From F23-B02 sp963650165 (lineage in GTDB: Bacteria > Bacillota > Clostridia > Oscillospirales > Oscillospiraceae): 64,000 bases of DNA. Numbering within the stretch: the stretch's first letter is position 1; each line of letters opens with the position of its first letter. The notes under the pieces are model-generated. The model was not told the DNA's origin. It was given only the letters and a program-made list of their open reading frames with translations, and ran no database searches. The stretch spans positions 1 to 64,000 of the forward strand of contig CAVJKX010000001.1 in the NCBI GenBank assembly GCA_963650165.1. Direction: 5' to 3'. A program made the translations under genes and the position numbers. Positions 40,321-49,074 of the stretch are shown here, piece after piece.

Positions 40321-42161
40321 GCTTCACCCCTGACCAGCTTTTCGGCTGCCTCTGCAAGGCTCTGCGCATCAAGGCCGCAGTGAGCCATAAGCTCCGGAAC
40401 CGTGCCCTGAACGACTATGCCGCTGCCGAGATTCGGCGTGTACGCCGCGTTTATCTTAACTCCGCTGCGCTCTGCGTGGGCGAGTATATCGTCTGCGATG
40501 CAGCCGCATGCACACACCTGCTCGCTCATCAGAAAGCGTCCGGTTTTCCGCATGGACTCGATAATATCTCCGTAACGGGAGCAGTCGAGCCGCGAGAGCT
40601 TGAATACGTCGGCATATATGCCCTTATCTGCAAGCATGTCTGCCATATCGAGCGCGGTATTTATATCCGTGCCGTAGGCTGCAACGCTTATATCGTTACC
40701 GCTGCGGAGCTTAACACATCCGTCGGTCAAGCAGTCGGTATACCTGCCCTCGCCTCCGCGCGGATAGCGTATGGCAACTGGCCCCGACATGCGGTTCACG
40801 GCCTCGTCGAGCATCGCCTCAAGCTCGGCAAAGCTCGCAGGGCACAGAAGCTGCATATGCGGAACCGAGCGCAGGTAGCTTACATCAAAAGCACCGTGAT
40901 GCGTCTCGCCGTCGCTGCCGACAAGTCCTGCCCTGTCAACGCAAAACACGACGTGGAGATCCTGAAGCGAAACATCATGTATGAGCATATCATACGCCCG
41001 CTGGAGAAAGCCCGAGTATATTGCAACGACCGGTGTGAGCCCCTGCTTTGCCATGCCTGCCGCCATTGCAACGGCGTGCTCCTCGGCTATGCCGACGTCA
41101 AAGAAGCGGGCTGGAAATCTGTCCGCAAACTCAGTGAGTCCGGTTCCCGCGGACATTGCGGCCGTTATGGCAACAATATCGTGGTTTATCTCCGCAAGCT
41201 GCGTGAGCTTTTTTCCGAAAACCGAGGAAAAGCAGGGCTTTGCGGGCGGCATTGCGCCCGTTGCGGGGTCAAATTTGCCGACACCGTGATATTTGTCAGG
41301 GTGCTCCTCGGCGTATTTGCAGCCCTTGCCCTTTTTGCTCAAAACGTGCACAAGCACGGGCTTATCCATTTCTTTGGCCCATCGTATGACCGTTTCAAGC
41401 TGATCTACATCGTGTCCGTCGACGGGCCCGAGATAATATATGCCCATGGAGTCAAACATATTTGACGGCAATATCGACCTTTTAAGTGCCTCCTTGGCCT
41501 TGTGGCTCAGGCTGTACAAGCCGTCCATACCGCTGACGGCCTGCTTGTACCAGCGCTTGAAGTTTATATATCCCGGCTTTACACGCTCCTTTGACAGAAG
41601 CTTTGCCATGCCGCCGACATTACTGTTTATGCTCATGCCGTTGTCGTTGAGAATGATGACCATAGGCTCATTGCTGCCGCCGACATTGGCAAGGCCCTCA
41701 TATGCGAGGCCGCCCGTGAGCGCACCGTCTCCGATAACGGCGCATACGCTGTATTTTTCGCCTTTTATCGTCCTCGCTCTTGCCATTCCGTAGGCTACGG
41801 ATACGGAGTTTGACGCATGCCCCGCAATGAAAGCGTCGTCGTCGGCCTCATAGGGCTTGGGAAAGCCGGACAGTCCGCCGTAGCAGCGCAGCGTACCGAA
41901 GGCATCGCGGCGGCCGGTTATTATCTTGTGCGCATAGCTCTGGTGCCCGACGTCGAACACTATCCTGTCAACGGCGCTGTCATACACTCTGTGCAGCGCG
42001 ACCGTGAGCTCAACGGTGCCCAGATTGGAGGCAAGATGGCCTCCGGTTTTTGAAACGCCGTCAATGATAAACTCTCTGAGCTCGCTGCAAAGCTGCGGAA
42101 GCTCGCTTTTGCTCAGCCGCTTTATATCGTCGGACGAATTGATTTTATTTAAAATATTCAA
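40317..42161 (-). CDS. dxs: 1-deoxy-D-xylulose-5-phosphate synthase
   Basis: Dxs joins pyruvate and glyceraldehyde-3-phosphate with thiamine diphosphate in the first step of the MEP isoprenoid pathway. The 614-residue protein has VFDVGHQSYAHKI, the thiamine motif VIGDGALTGGLAYEGLANVG..NDNGMSI, DVGIAEEHAVAMAAG and IRYPRGGEGR. It starts with TTG 42161 and GAGG nine bases upstream. ispA, the next isoprenoid enzyme here, lies just before it but appears to be separated by a hairpin and a new promoter. Confidence 0.96.
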   Translation of the reverse strand: MNILNKINSSDDIKRLSKSELPQLCSELREFIIDGVSKTGGHLASNLGTVELTVALHRVYDSAVDRIVFDVGHQSYAHKIITGRRDAFGTLRCYGGLSGFPKPYEADDDAFIAGHASNSVSVAYGMARARTIKGEKYSVCAVIGDGALTGGLAYEGLANVGGSNEPMVIILNDNGMSINSNVGGMAKLLSKERVKPGYINFKRWYKQAVSGMDGLYSLSHKAKEALKRSILPSNMFDSMGIYYLGPVDGHDVDQLETVIRWAKEMDKPVLVHVLSKKGKGCKYAEEHPDKYHGVGKFDPATGAMPPAKPCFSSVFGKKLTQLAEINHDIVAITAAMSAGTGLTEFADRFPARFFDVGIAEEHAVAMAAGMAKQGLTPVVAIYSGFLQRAYDMLIHDVSLQDLHVVFCVDRAGLVGSDGETHHGAFDVSYLRSVPHMQLLCPASFAELEAMLDEAVNRMSGPVAIRYPRGGEGRYTDCLTDGCVKLRSGNDISVAAYGTDINTALDMADMLADKGIYADVFKLSRLDCSRYGDIIESMRKTGRFLMSEQVCACGCIADDILAHAERSGVKINAAYTPNLGSGIVVQGTVPELMAHCGLDAQSLAEAAEKLVRGEA

Positions 42162-42223
42162 AATAAAGCCTCGAAATCAATTAAATATTCGCAATATTCG
42201 CTATTTTAGCTATTATAAATTAC

Positions 42224-42271
42224 ATAATAACAAACCGCGGAGAATTTTACAATAGACATTCACCGCGGTTT
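42224..42271 (-). promoter_or_regulatory. Hairpin after ispA overlapped by the dxs promoter
   Basis: AAACCGCGG (42232-42240) and CCGCGGTTT (42263-42271) form a hairpin behind ispA. On the minus strand, TTGTAA (42252-42247) sits in its loop and TATTAT (42229-42224) follows after 17 bp, so the second arm lies within the promoter spacer. Confidence 0.5.
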
Positions 42272-42286
42272 TACGAATTATTCACT

Positions 42287-43153
42287 TTAATTTTTTCTCG
42301 TTACCATGGAATCGGCAAGCTCACAGAGAAATTCCGTATCCTCAAAGGCTGCTCCAAGCGAGCTTTTGGCCTCTTCGGTCAGCTTTTCGATCATTTCCAT
42401 GCACTTATCCTCGCCGAGCAGAGCCATGTAGGTGTTTTTATGCTCCTGAGCATCTGAGCCTACAGGCTTTCCGAGCTCCTCGCTCGTGCTTATGACGTCA
42501 AGGATATCGTCACGGATCTGGAACGCCGCTCCGACACAGGCGCCGTACTTTGCGGCCGCATCAAGCATTTTATCGCTGCCTCCCGCCGCCGCGACGCCCA
42601 TGCGGCATGCCGCCGTCAGCAGTGCGCCGGTTTTGTGCGAATTTATGTCGTTTAGCTCATCCTCGGAAAGGACCTTGCTCTCGTCTATCATGTCAAGATA
42701 CTGCCCTGCGCACATTCCGTCGCTGCCGACGGCACCGGCAAGTATCTCGGCGCAGTCTGCTCTTGCCTGCACGGGAAGGCAGCTGCGCAGTATCGTCCCG
42801 AAGGCCTCGGCCTGAAGCGCATCGCCCGCCAGAGTTGCGGTGCATTCGCCGTAAACGACGTGGTTTGTAGGCTTGCCGCGGCGCAGATCGTCGTTATCCA
42901 TGCACGGCAGATCGTCGTGGATAAGGCTGTATGCGTGCAGCATTTCAATGGCGCAGGCGACGGGCAGCGCCTTTTCCGTATCTCCGCCGGAGATACGGCA
43001 GAACTCCAGTACCAGCATGGCGCGGATGCGCTTTCCGCCTGCCGTCAGGCTGTAGTGCATGGACTCGAGCAGTCCGTCATAGCTGAGGCCCTGCGGCGTG
43101 AAATACTCCGCAAGGCTTGCGTCCACAAGCTTTTTATATTCGTTTGCAGTCAT
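42287..43153 (-). CDS. ispA: Polyprenyl (farnesyl) diphosphate synthase
   Basis: This enzyme condenses isopentenyl diphosphate with allylic diphosphates, probably to farnesyl diphosphate. The 288-residue protein has the first aspartate-rich motif DDLPCMDNDDLRRGKPTNH, GKRIRAMLVL, the KTGALLTAACRMG segment and the second motif FQIRDDILD. Start ATG 43153 overlaps the end of xseB. The order xseA-xseB-ispA is standard in Firmicutes. Confidence 0.93.
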   Translation of the reverse strand: MTANEYKKLVDASLAEYFTPQGLSYDGLLESMHYSLTAGGKRIRAMLVLEFCRISGGDTEKALPVACAIEMLHAYSLIHDDLPCMDNDDLRRGKPTNHVVYGECTATLAGDALQAEAFGTILRSCLPVQARADCAEILAGAVGSDGMCAGQYLDMIDESKVLSEDELNDINSHKTGALLTAACRMGVAAAGGSDKMLDAAAKYGACVGAAFQIRDDILDVISTSEELGKPVGSDAQEHKNTYMALLGEDKCMEMIEKLTEEAKSSLGAAFEDTEFLCELADSMVTRKN

Positions 43154-43154
43154 A

Positions 43155-43382
43155 TCATTCACCAAACGGGAGCTCTTCCGGCTCGCCGTCCTGACCTTTT
43201 CTGAGCTTTACGACCTTCTGCTCGGCCTCGTTGAGCAGAGTGTCGCAATTGGATATGAGAGCCGTGCCCTCCTCAAAAAGCCTGAGCGATTCACTCAGCG
43301 GAGCATCGCCGCGCTCGAGCAGCTTCACTATCTCGTCAAGCCGCTTCACCGATTCCTCGAAGCTTAATTTTTCCTTAGCCAT
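43155..43382 (-). CDS. xseB: Exodeoxyribonuclease VII small subunit
   Basis: XseB partners XseA in degrading single-stranded DNA from either end. The 75-residue product has the family core SFEESVKRLDEIVKLLERGDAPLSESLRLFEEGTAL. Start ATG 43382 lies inside the 3' end of xseA (8-bp overlap). Confidence 0.95.
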   Translation of the reverse strand: MAKEKLSFEESVKRLDEIVKLLERGDAPLSESLRLFEEGTALISNCDTLLNEAEQKVVKLRKGQDGEPEELPFGE

Positions 43383-44592
43383 GGCTTTTCGCCTCACTTT
43401 CATCTACAGTGCATTTTATAAGGCCGTCGCTGACGGCGAGGCTCAGTTTATCGCCTTTTTTCACGTCGCCGATGCTTTTTATAAGCTCTCCGTTTTCGCC
43501 CGACGCTATTGCGTATCCCCTGCCGAGCACCTTTAAGGGACTCATTGCGTCAAGCGCAGACGCGAGCGCAACGAATTTGTGCCGGTTTGCCGCATTGGTC
43601 TTTTCCGCGGCGGCTATGAGCTTTTCGCGCATATAGTCAAGCTCCGTGCGCTTTGTATCGACATAAGCCATGGGGTCCTGCAGAACGCGGCGGCTTTTAA
43701 TATCGTCAAGGCGTGTGCTCATGCGGTTCAAGCTCTTCTGCATGGCCTGCGTCTGGCGTATATTCATGTTCATGAGCCACTCGCGCATTTCAGCTTCGTC
43801 CGGAACGGCTATCTCGGCCGCGTTCGAGGGCGTTGATGCCCTGACGTCGGCGACATAGTCGGCAATGGTGACGTCCGGTTCGTGCCCGACGGCGGAGATG
43901 ACCGGCAGCTCCGACTCGTATATCGCTCTTGCAACGCGCTCATCGTTAAAGGCCCACAGGTCCTCGATGGAGCCGCCGCCGCGGCCCGTTATTATGAGAT
44001 CCGCGACCTTATGGCGGTTTGCGTAGCGTATAGCCCCGACTATCTCCGGCGGAGCCTCGACGCCCTGAACGCGCACCGGCAGCAGCACTACCTTAGTCAT
44101 GCTCCAGCGCGTTCCGAGTATGCGTATCATATCGTGAACGGCAGCACCGGCCGACGAGGTTATGATGGCTATCTTCTCCGGAAACTGCGGCAGCGGCTTC
44201 TTGTGCGCAGGATCGAACAGGCCTTCGGCTGCAAGCTTTTTCTTCAGCTGCTCATAGGCAATCTGAAGATCGCCCGTTCCCTCCGGTATGAGATCGGTGC
44301 AGTAGAGCTGATACGCGCCGTCACGCGGAAAGACCGATACACGGCCAAAAGCAGTGACACCCATTCCGCTTTCGGGGCGAAAGCGCAGCTTGGACGCACT
44401 GCTTTTAAACATGACGCATCTGAGGCTGCTCTCGGCATCCTTGAGCGTAAAATAGTGATGCCCCGACGGATATATCTTGTAGTTGGACAATTCGCCGCGC
44501 ACACAGACCTTGTTGAGTATAGGCTCGCCGTCTATCAGCGTTTTTATAAGCTGATTGAGCTCGGATACGCTAAGGCATTCCTGATTCATCAC
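43375..44592 (-). CDS. xseA: Exodeoxyribonuclease VII large subunit
   Basis: XseA is the catalytic and DNA-binding subunit. The 405-residue protein has the N-terminal OB fold (VCVRGELSNYKIYPSGHHYFTLKD), the ITSSAGAAVHDMIRIL block, the catalytic-domain GRGGGSIEDLWAFNDERVARAIYESELPVISAVGHEPDVTIADYVADVRASTPS and a C-terminal coiled coil. It overlaps nusB by four bases. folD, often between nusB and xseA, is absent. Confidence 0.96.
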   Translation of the reverse strand: MMNQECLSVSELNQLIKTLIDGEPILNKVCVRGELSNYKIYPSGHHYFTLKDAESSLRCVMFKSSASKLRFRPESGMGVTAFGRVSVFPRDGAYQLYCTDLIPEGTGDLQIAYEQLKKKLAAEGLFDPAHKKPLPQFPEKIAIITSSAGAAVHDMIRILGTRWSMTKVVLLPVRVQGVEAPPEIVGAIRYANRHKVADLIITGRGGGSIEDLWAFNDERVARAIYESELPVISAVGHEPDVTIADYVADVRASTPSNAAEIAVPDEAEMREWLMNMNIRQTQAMQKSLNRMSTRLDDIKSRRVLQDPMAYVDTKRTELDYMREKLIAAAEKTNAANRHKFVALASALDAMSPLKVLGRGYAIASGENGELIKSIGDVKKGDKLSLAVSDGLIKCTVDESEAKSHG

Positions 44593-45071
44593 ACAGTCTC
44601 CGTCTCCGCCTCGGAGCTTTCTTTTTCGGAGAACTCTCCGCGCATTATGCCGCCGAGAACGCCGTTTATAAACGATACCGTTTCAGGCTCGTCATAGCCC
44701 TTGGCTAGCTCGACCGCCTCGTTTATGGCCGCGCTTGCCGGAATATCGTCCATATACATTATCTCACTGACGGCGCAGCGCAGGATCGACATTGCCGTCC
44801 TGGACATTCTCTCCGGCTTCCAGCCCTGAGCATATTTCTCGATAAGCCTGTCTATCTGAATGCGATAGTCATAGGCCGTCGTGACCAGGCGGGAGATATA
44901 CTCCTGCTGCTTCTTTTCGGGATATTCCGCAAAAAGCTCGTTCTCCCCGGCGAGGGTCTTGAAATATTCCTTATCGAAAAACTGCTCAAGCAGCTCGCTG
45001 ACCGGCTTTTCGTTTGCGCTCACATAAAAGCTGAGCTGCACCGCTATCTCTCTGGCGGTTGTTCTCTTCAT
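44589..45071 (-). CDS. nusB: Transcription antitermination factor NusB
   Basis: NusB with NusE (S10) binds boxA in rRNA leaders and supports antitermination. The all-helical 160-residue protein has TTAREIAVQLSFYVS at the start and the conserved C-terminal ERMSRTAMSILRCAVSEIMYMDDIPASAAINEAVELAKGYD. Its place between asp23 and xseA is conserved. Confidence 0.94.
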   Translation of the reverse strand: MKRTTAREIAVQLSFYVSANEKPVSELLEQFFDKEYFKTLAGENELFAEYPEKKQQEYISRLVTTAYDYRIQIDRLIEKYAQGWKPERMSRTAMSILRCAVSEIMYMDDIPASAAINEAVELAKGYDEPETVSFINGVLGGIMRGEFSEKESSEAETETV

Positions 45072-45089
45072 CCTCTAATACCTCGTATC

Positions 45090-45452
45090 TTACTTTTCAA
45101 ATGCCACGCCCGAGACGTGAACGTTTATCTCCGCCTTCTCGATGCCGGTCACTGCGTGAACGAGCTCGGATACGGAGTTCTGAACATCGTGCGCAACGTT
45201 CACGATATTGCAGCCGTAGCGGACGAGAATGATGATGTCGGCCTTTACCGTGTCGTCTATGATCTGAACGGTGATGCCCTTGGACATGGTTTTTATGCCG
45301 ATGAGCTCCGCTATCTCGCCTGTCGTCGTGTTGGATATTGCGGCAACTCCGTCCACTTCGGTGACGGCAGAGCGTACCATGGCGGAAATGACTTCCTCGG
45401 ATATATTTATGCTGCCGTTTTCGACCTTGCAGCTGATGTAATTATCACTCAT
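45090..45452 (-). CDS. Asp23/Gls24 family protein
   Basis: The 120-residue product is an alkaline-shock (Asp23/Gls24, YqhY-type) protein: GSINISEEVISAMVRSAVTEVDGVAAIS at the start, then IIDDTVKADIIILVRYGCNIVNVAHDVQNSVSELVHAVTGIEKAEINVHVSGVAF. YqhY homologues influence acetyl-CoA carboxylase and cell-envelope stress; accBC, often nearby, are not in the window. ATG 45452 has ACGGAGG upstream, which rules out the longer frame. It probably leads the unit asp23-nusB-xseA-xseB-ispA. Confidence 0.9.
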   Translation of the reverse strand: MSDNYISCKVENGSINISEEVISAMVRSAVTEVDGVAAISNTTTGEIAELIGIKTMSKGITVQIIDDTVKADIIILVRYGCNIVNVAHDVQNSVSELVHAVTGIEKAEINVHVSGVAFEK

Positions 45453-45529
45453 AACGTGCCTCCGTTGTGTCTGCACCACAGGTGCAAAAATATTGTCATA
45501 GTATTCTACCACAACGCGGAGCAAAAATA

Positions 45530-45560
45530 AAGAAAAAAGACGGGTGTTTCCCGTCTTTTT
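45530..45560 (-). terminator. Terminator of the spoIIIA operon
   Basis: GACGGG (45539-45544) and CCCGTC (45550-45555) pair; on the minus strand a run TTTTTTC follows. It falls directly after spoIIIAH and before asp23. Confidence 0.8.
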
Positions 45561-46100
45561 TTACGATGGTACCGCTATTACGTTAAGCTGGGCGGCCGTA
45601 TACGATGTCTCGGAGGTCACGGTTTCGGTTATTCTTGCAACGGCGGCCTCGCTGAGTCCTTCCTGCGGAGCGGGCACCGCAACGGTTATGCCGTCTTCGC
45701 TCATGTACACGACGCAGTCGGAAAAATCCTTTGCCAGCAGCTTGTTTTCAAGCTGCGACTCCTTCATGGAGTAGTTTGCCATTGCCGATATCGAGGTCAT
45801 GGCCGAGTCTATCGTCTCCTGCGAGGCCGTGTCGGATTTGACCGCGTCCTCGAGCATTTTCATCGCCTCGTCGCGCGATACCTGACGGCTCAGACGTGCC
45901 TCGGCAAAGTAGCCGCCTGAGCTTTTGGTGTTTGCCGCTTCGTAGGCCTCGTTTGCCGCCTGCATTGCCGCGTCCTCGGCCTTTACCATCGCCGGATCCG
46001 CAGTTCCCCATTTGTTGTTGTACGACCAGTTGAGATACACCGCCGCGCATACGAGCAGCAGCACCGCGGCAACCGTCGCGTTTCTTTTAAGATGCTTCAT
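45561..46100 (-). CDS. spoIIIAH: Stage III sporulation protein AH
   Basis: SpoIIIAH is the mother-cell half of the channel zipper that meets SpoIIQ across the intermembrane space. The 179-residue protein has one N-terminal membrane span (about 9-26) and an extracytoplasmic domain with a helical EAR-rich stretch (YFAEARLSRQVSRDEAMKMLEDAV) and the YscJ/FliF-like ring-building fold (LAKDFSDCVVYMSEDGITVAVPA). It is last in the operon. Confidence 0.93.
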   Translation of the reverse strand: MKHLKRNATVAAVLLLVCAAVYLNWSYNNKWGTADPAMVKAEDAAMQAANEAYEAANTKSSGGYFAEARLSRQVSRDEAMKMLEDAVKSDTASQETIDSAMTSISAMANYSMKESQLENKLLAKDFSDCVVYMSEDGITVAVPAPQEGLSEAAVARITETVTSETSYTAAQLNVIAVPS

Positions 46101-46101
46101 T

Positions 46102-46434
46102 TTACCCTCCTGTATTCGGCGCAGTTTTTATTACCTGAATGCTATCGCTTGAAAAGCCCGTGAAGGCTTGCACAGCCTTGATAACCGATAGGCGAACGGC
46201 GGCGTTTTCGGCTCCGTCGCATACGATGACGGCTCCCGTATCGGATATAAGGACCTCCGCATTGCCGACGCCGTCACATTTTCGCAGGACGGCCGCAAGA
46301 CGCTGCTCATCGCTCTGATCAGAGCTTGCCGAGCCTCCGCTCCCCGCAGGCAGAAGCATTATCACAAGCCCCAGTACGAGCGCGAGCAGCGGATATTTGA
46401 ATTTTCCGAAGCCGTTTTTTAATTTATCCGCCAT
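46102..46434 (-). CDS. spoIIIAG: Stage III sporulation protein AG
   Basis: SpoIIIAG forms a large ring in the space between mother cell and forespore. This 110-residue copy has a membrane span (about 15-30) and the ring-building domain (EQRLAAVLRKCDGVGNAEVLISDTGAVIVCDGAENAAVRLSVIKAVQAFTGFSSDSIQVI). It is about half the length of the Bacillus protein, missing much of the beta-triangle insert. A TTG at 46443 is an alternative start; ATG 46434 with GGAG at some distance is preferred. Confidence 0.88.
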   Translation of the reverse strand: MADKLKNGFGKFKYPLLALVLGLVIMLLPAGSGGSASSDQSDEQRLAAVLRKCDGVGNAEVLISDTGAVIVCDGAENAAVRLSVIKAVQAFTGFSSDSIQVIKTAPNTGG

Positions 46435-46924
46435 TTTCTTCAACGCTCCAATCCTGATGCCCGGGGCTTATTCCGAGCTCGCTCATAATGCAGTCTGAAA
46501 GCTCGGTTTTCCGCTCATCGCTTATATCGGCTTTTATTTCGGCCTCATACGGGTACCAGTAGCCTTCGCTGCTCCACATTGCTGTCACGCATACCTCTGA
46601 TATCTCCGCGTCGAGTGCTTCCGCTTTGTCCAATATATATGCCTCGCACTCGTCCTCTATGACGCTGCGGTTTAAATTTCTGCTGTATTCCTCGCCCTGC
46701 TGCGTATACTGCCGTGCATCGAGCTTATATCGCGCAAGCGCCTTTGAGTACGCCTCGGGATCGAGCTCGCCGAGCGGAGAGGCGACTGCGGCGCACATGG
46801 CAAGGGCGCATATAACGCCGAGCGCTTGCTTTACCCTGCCCTCCGGCGTGAGCAGCAGAGCTATGGAACAGACGATGCCCGTATATATGACCGCGTGCAG
46901 CCATTGTCCGAAAAGCTCCGGCAT
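46424..46924 (-). CDS. spoIIIAF: Stage III sporulation protein AF
   Basis: The 166-residue protein has two N-terminal membrane spans (about 11-28 and 33-50) and a soluble ring-building-like domain (DECEAYILDKAEALDAEISEVCVTAMWSSEGYWYPYEAEIKAD). It overlaps both neighbours, sharing its last bases with spoIIIAG and its first with the spoIIIAE stop. Confidence 0.9.
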   Translation of the reverse strand: MPELFGQWLHAVIYTGIVCSIALLLTPEGRVKQALGVICALAMCAAVASPLGELDPEAYSKALARYKLDARQYTQQGEEYSRNLNRSVIEDECEAYILDKAEALDAEISEVCVTAMWSSEGYWYPYEAEIKADISDERKTELSDCIMSELGISPGHQDWSVEENGG

Positions 46925-47979
46925 TACCCGCTCACCGCCTTTATCGATATTGCCATTGATACGAACAGTATTATCGCACAGCAGCCGGCCAGGCCGAGGA
47001 TCATTCCGATCGCCGAAGCTATGCAGTCGGTAAGCGCCGAGAGCTTCCGGCAGCCGAAGGCCCGCACGGCGGCCGCAGTGAGCTTATATCCTATGTAGTT
47101 TACCGCCATGACGGCAAAGGGAGCTGCACACACGGCAAGCATTGCGAGCATGCCGAATACGCCGACAGTATTGCGCATGACCTCCGCACCGGCGACAACT
47201 GTCGAGGCGGCGTCGGATATTATGCTGCCGACAACGGGCAGGGCTGTCGATATCGCGGTTTTGGCAAGCTTTGAGGCAACGGCGTCTCCTCCTGATGCAA
47301 CAATTGAGCTTATGGCAATATAGGCCGTAAAGCCGAGAGCTGCCGCAATCATCATAAGGCTGCTTATGCGCTTTAAGACGGCGGCAATGTCGCCGAGGCT
47401 TTTGTTTTCAAATGCGGCCGACGCTATGGAAACGGCAAGACAGGCGCAGATAAGCGGCAATATGACACTGTGCGCAATCGTTACGAACAAGTCCATGAGC
47501 AGCACCGAGGCTGCGTACCGCACCGTTGCCGAGGAAAGCGTACCGCAGGCTGCCGAGGCTGCACACATTGCAGGTAGCAGAGTTTTTGAAAAGCCGGAAA
47601 GTGCGGCTATGACCTCGCTTCCCGAAGATATGAAGGAGTGAACGTCTCCGACGCTTATAACGGCAACGGCCGCACAGCCGCCGAGCGAAACATACTCCGG
47701 TGCCTCATCGCTGAACACCGTCAGCACGGCGCATACGAGAGCGACGGCGATTATGCTCACCGCGCGTTTAATAACGCCGCCCAGGCCGCCGGATACCGCT
47801 TCTGTGAATGCGCTGCCGATCCTGCCGAGCCCTTCGTCCGGCTGCTGCACCGTATCGCCGATAAGCTCATCGGCATAGTCGGGAAGTGCGTCGTGAAGCT
47901 CTTCGCTGTCGAAGGGATCGGCGCGGCATGGAGTTATGAGCAGAAGCGAAAACAAAATGATAAATACAAGCTTTTTCAT
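46924..47979 (-). CDS. spoIIIAE: Stage III sporulation protein AE
   Basis: SpoIIIAE is a polytopic membrane protein with a cleavable signal sequence in the feeding-tube complex. The 351-residue product begins MKKLVFIILFSLLLITPCRA (signal peptide), then about eight hydrophobic segments with the family blocks GFSKTLLPAMCAASAACGTLSSATVRYAASVLLMD and GDAVASKLAKTAISTALPVVGSIISDAASTVVAGAEVMRN. The frame opens 40 codons earlier inside spoIIIAD; ATG 47979 overlaps the AD stop (ATGA) and is preferred. Confidence 0.92.
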   Translation of the reverse strand: MKKLVFIILFSLLLITPCRADPFDSEELHDALPDYADELIGDTVQQPDEGLGRIGSAFTEAVSGGLGGVIKRAVSIIAVALVCAVLTVFSDEAPEYVSLGGCAAVAVISVGDVHSFISSGSEVIAALSGFSKTLLPAMCAASAACGTLSSATVRYAASVLLMDLFVTIAHSVILPLICACLAVSIASAAFENKSLGDIAAVLKRISSLMMIAAALGFTAYIAISSIVASGGDAVASKLAKTAISTALPVVGSIISDAASTVVAGAEVMRNTVGVFGMLAMLAVCAAPFAVMAVNYIGYKLTAAAVRAFGCRKLSALTDCIASAIGMILGLAGCCAIILFVSMAISIKAVSG

Positions 47980-48362
47980 ATCAGTCCGTCTATTGTCTCC
48001 AGAAGTGCGCTCAAAAGCGGCAGCGCCGTAAACAGAGCGGCGGCAGCACCCAGAAGCTCGACCGACGAGGCTATGCCGCTTTGCGCTGCGTCCCTGCAAA
48101 GGCCGGAGGTGATCTTAACCGTCATTGCAATGCCGACGCATTTTATTATCGGTGCAAACAGCGCAGAGCTCAGTCCGGTCTGAGATACCGCATGGCGCAC
48201 AAGTTCAAGTATGCCGCCGAAAAGCTGCGCTGCGGCAAGGCATATTACCGCAGATGCGGCTATGGCGGCCGCAAGTCCGATCTCCTGATTGCTCTTTTTT
48301 ATGAGAAGTATGCACAGCGCGGAGATTATGGCTATGGCCGAGGCCTTTATTACGATCTCCAT
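47976..48362 (-). CDS. spoIIIAD: Stage III sporulation protein AD
   Basis: A 128-residue membrane protein with four hydrophobic segments, including the family pieces SNQEIGLAAAIAASAVICLAA and LFAPIIKCVGIAMTVKITSGLCRDAAQSGIASSVELLGA. SpoIIIAC and AD resemble each other, and both resemble export-gate components. Its first base coincides with the last base of the spoIIIAC stop. Confidence 0.93.
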   Translation of the reverse strand: MEIVIKASAIAIISALCILLIKKSNQEIGLAAAIAASAVICLAAAQLFGGILELVRHAVSQTGLSSALFAPIIKCVGIAMTVKITSGLCRDAAQSGIASSVELLGAAAALFTALPLLSALLETIDGLI

Positions 48363-48556
48363 CAGAGCGAAAACAGGTCCTTTATGAGTATGAACAGCTC
48401 ACTTATTTTCTGAACTACGACGATAAGCACGACAACCAGCGCCGCTATCGTCGTCATAAGCGCCTGCTCGTCCCTCCCGGAGCGGGACAGTAATATGTTA
48501 AGCACCGCCACCAGAATTCCTACGGCGGCAATTTTGAATATGAGCTCAACTTCCAT
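48362..48556 (-). CDS. spoIIIAC: Stage III sporulation protein AC
   Basis: The 64-residue, two-span protein has the family sequence FKIAAVGILVAVLNILLSRSGRDEQALMTTIAALVVVLIVVVQKISELF. GGAGG precedes the ATG. It is translationally linked to spoIIIAD. Confidence 0.94.
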   Translation of the reverse strand: MEVELIFKIAAVGILVAVLNILLSRSGRDEQALMTTIAALVVVLIVVVQKISELFILIKDLFSL

Positions 48557-48564
48557 TTTTCCTC

Positions 48565-49074
48565 CTAGATCAGCACTATGGCGATGATGAGCCCGGCCGC
48601 TCCGCCTATGCCGACGTACATTCTTTTGTTTTCGCTTAATGTTTCGCGCAGAGCTTTCTGCTCAGCTGCGATATCGTTTATACAGCGCTCAAGCGCCGCA
48701 CACTGCATTGCGGCATCGTATCTTCCGAGGCTGCCGCCGATTGCCTTGACCGCCGACAGCGGGCGCGAAGGCAGACCTCCAAGGCAGCTGTCGGCAGCGC
48801 TTGACCATATGTCGTAAAACGACTTTTCGCCGATACACGCAAAACCGGCTTCGACCGCTTGTATGAATTTTTCCGCATCGCCCGAGGCAGCGCCGGAGCA
48901 TATGCGCAGCGCCGCGTCAAGCGCTTCGGCGCGGGAGCATATCTCGCTTTTGAGAAGCGTAAAGGCCGATATCAGGGCTGTATAGCATCTGTCGAGCTCG
49001 CCGAGGCTGCGGGCCTTCATGACCCCTGCCGCCGTGCAGCCGGCAAATATGAGCATTGCACCGATGAAATTCAC
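48565..49074 (-). CDS. spoIIIAB: Stage III sporulation protein AB
   Basis: SpoIIIAB is a two-ended membrane protein with a helical cytosolic domain (GspF/T2SF-like). The 169-residue product starts VNFIGAMLIFAGCTAAGVMKA (first span) with GTG 49074, overlapping the spoIIIAA stop as GTGA, with GGAGGAG just upstream. A longer frame exists but has no support. The C-terminus NKRMYVGIGGAAGLIIAIVLI is the second span. Confidence 0.92.
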   Translation of the reverse strand: MNFIGAMLIFAGCTAAGVMKARSLGELDRCYTALISAFTLLKSEICSRAEALDAALRICSGAASGDAEKFIQAVEAGFACIGEKSFYDIWSSAADSCLGGLPSRPLSAVKAIGGSLGRYDAAMQCAALERCINDIAAEQKALRETLSENKRMYVGIGGAAGLIIAIVLI

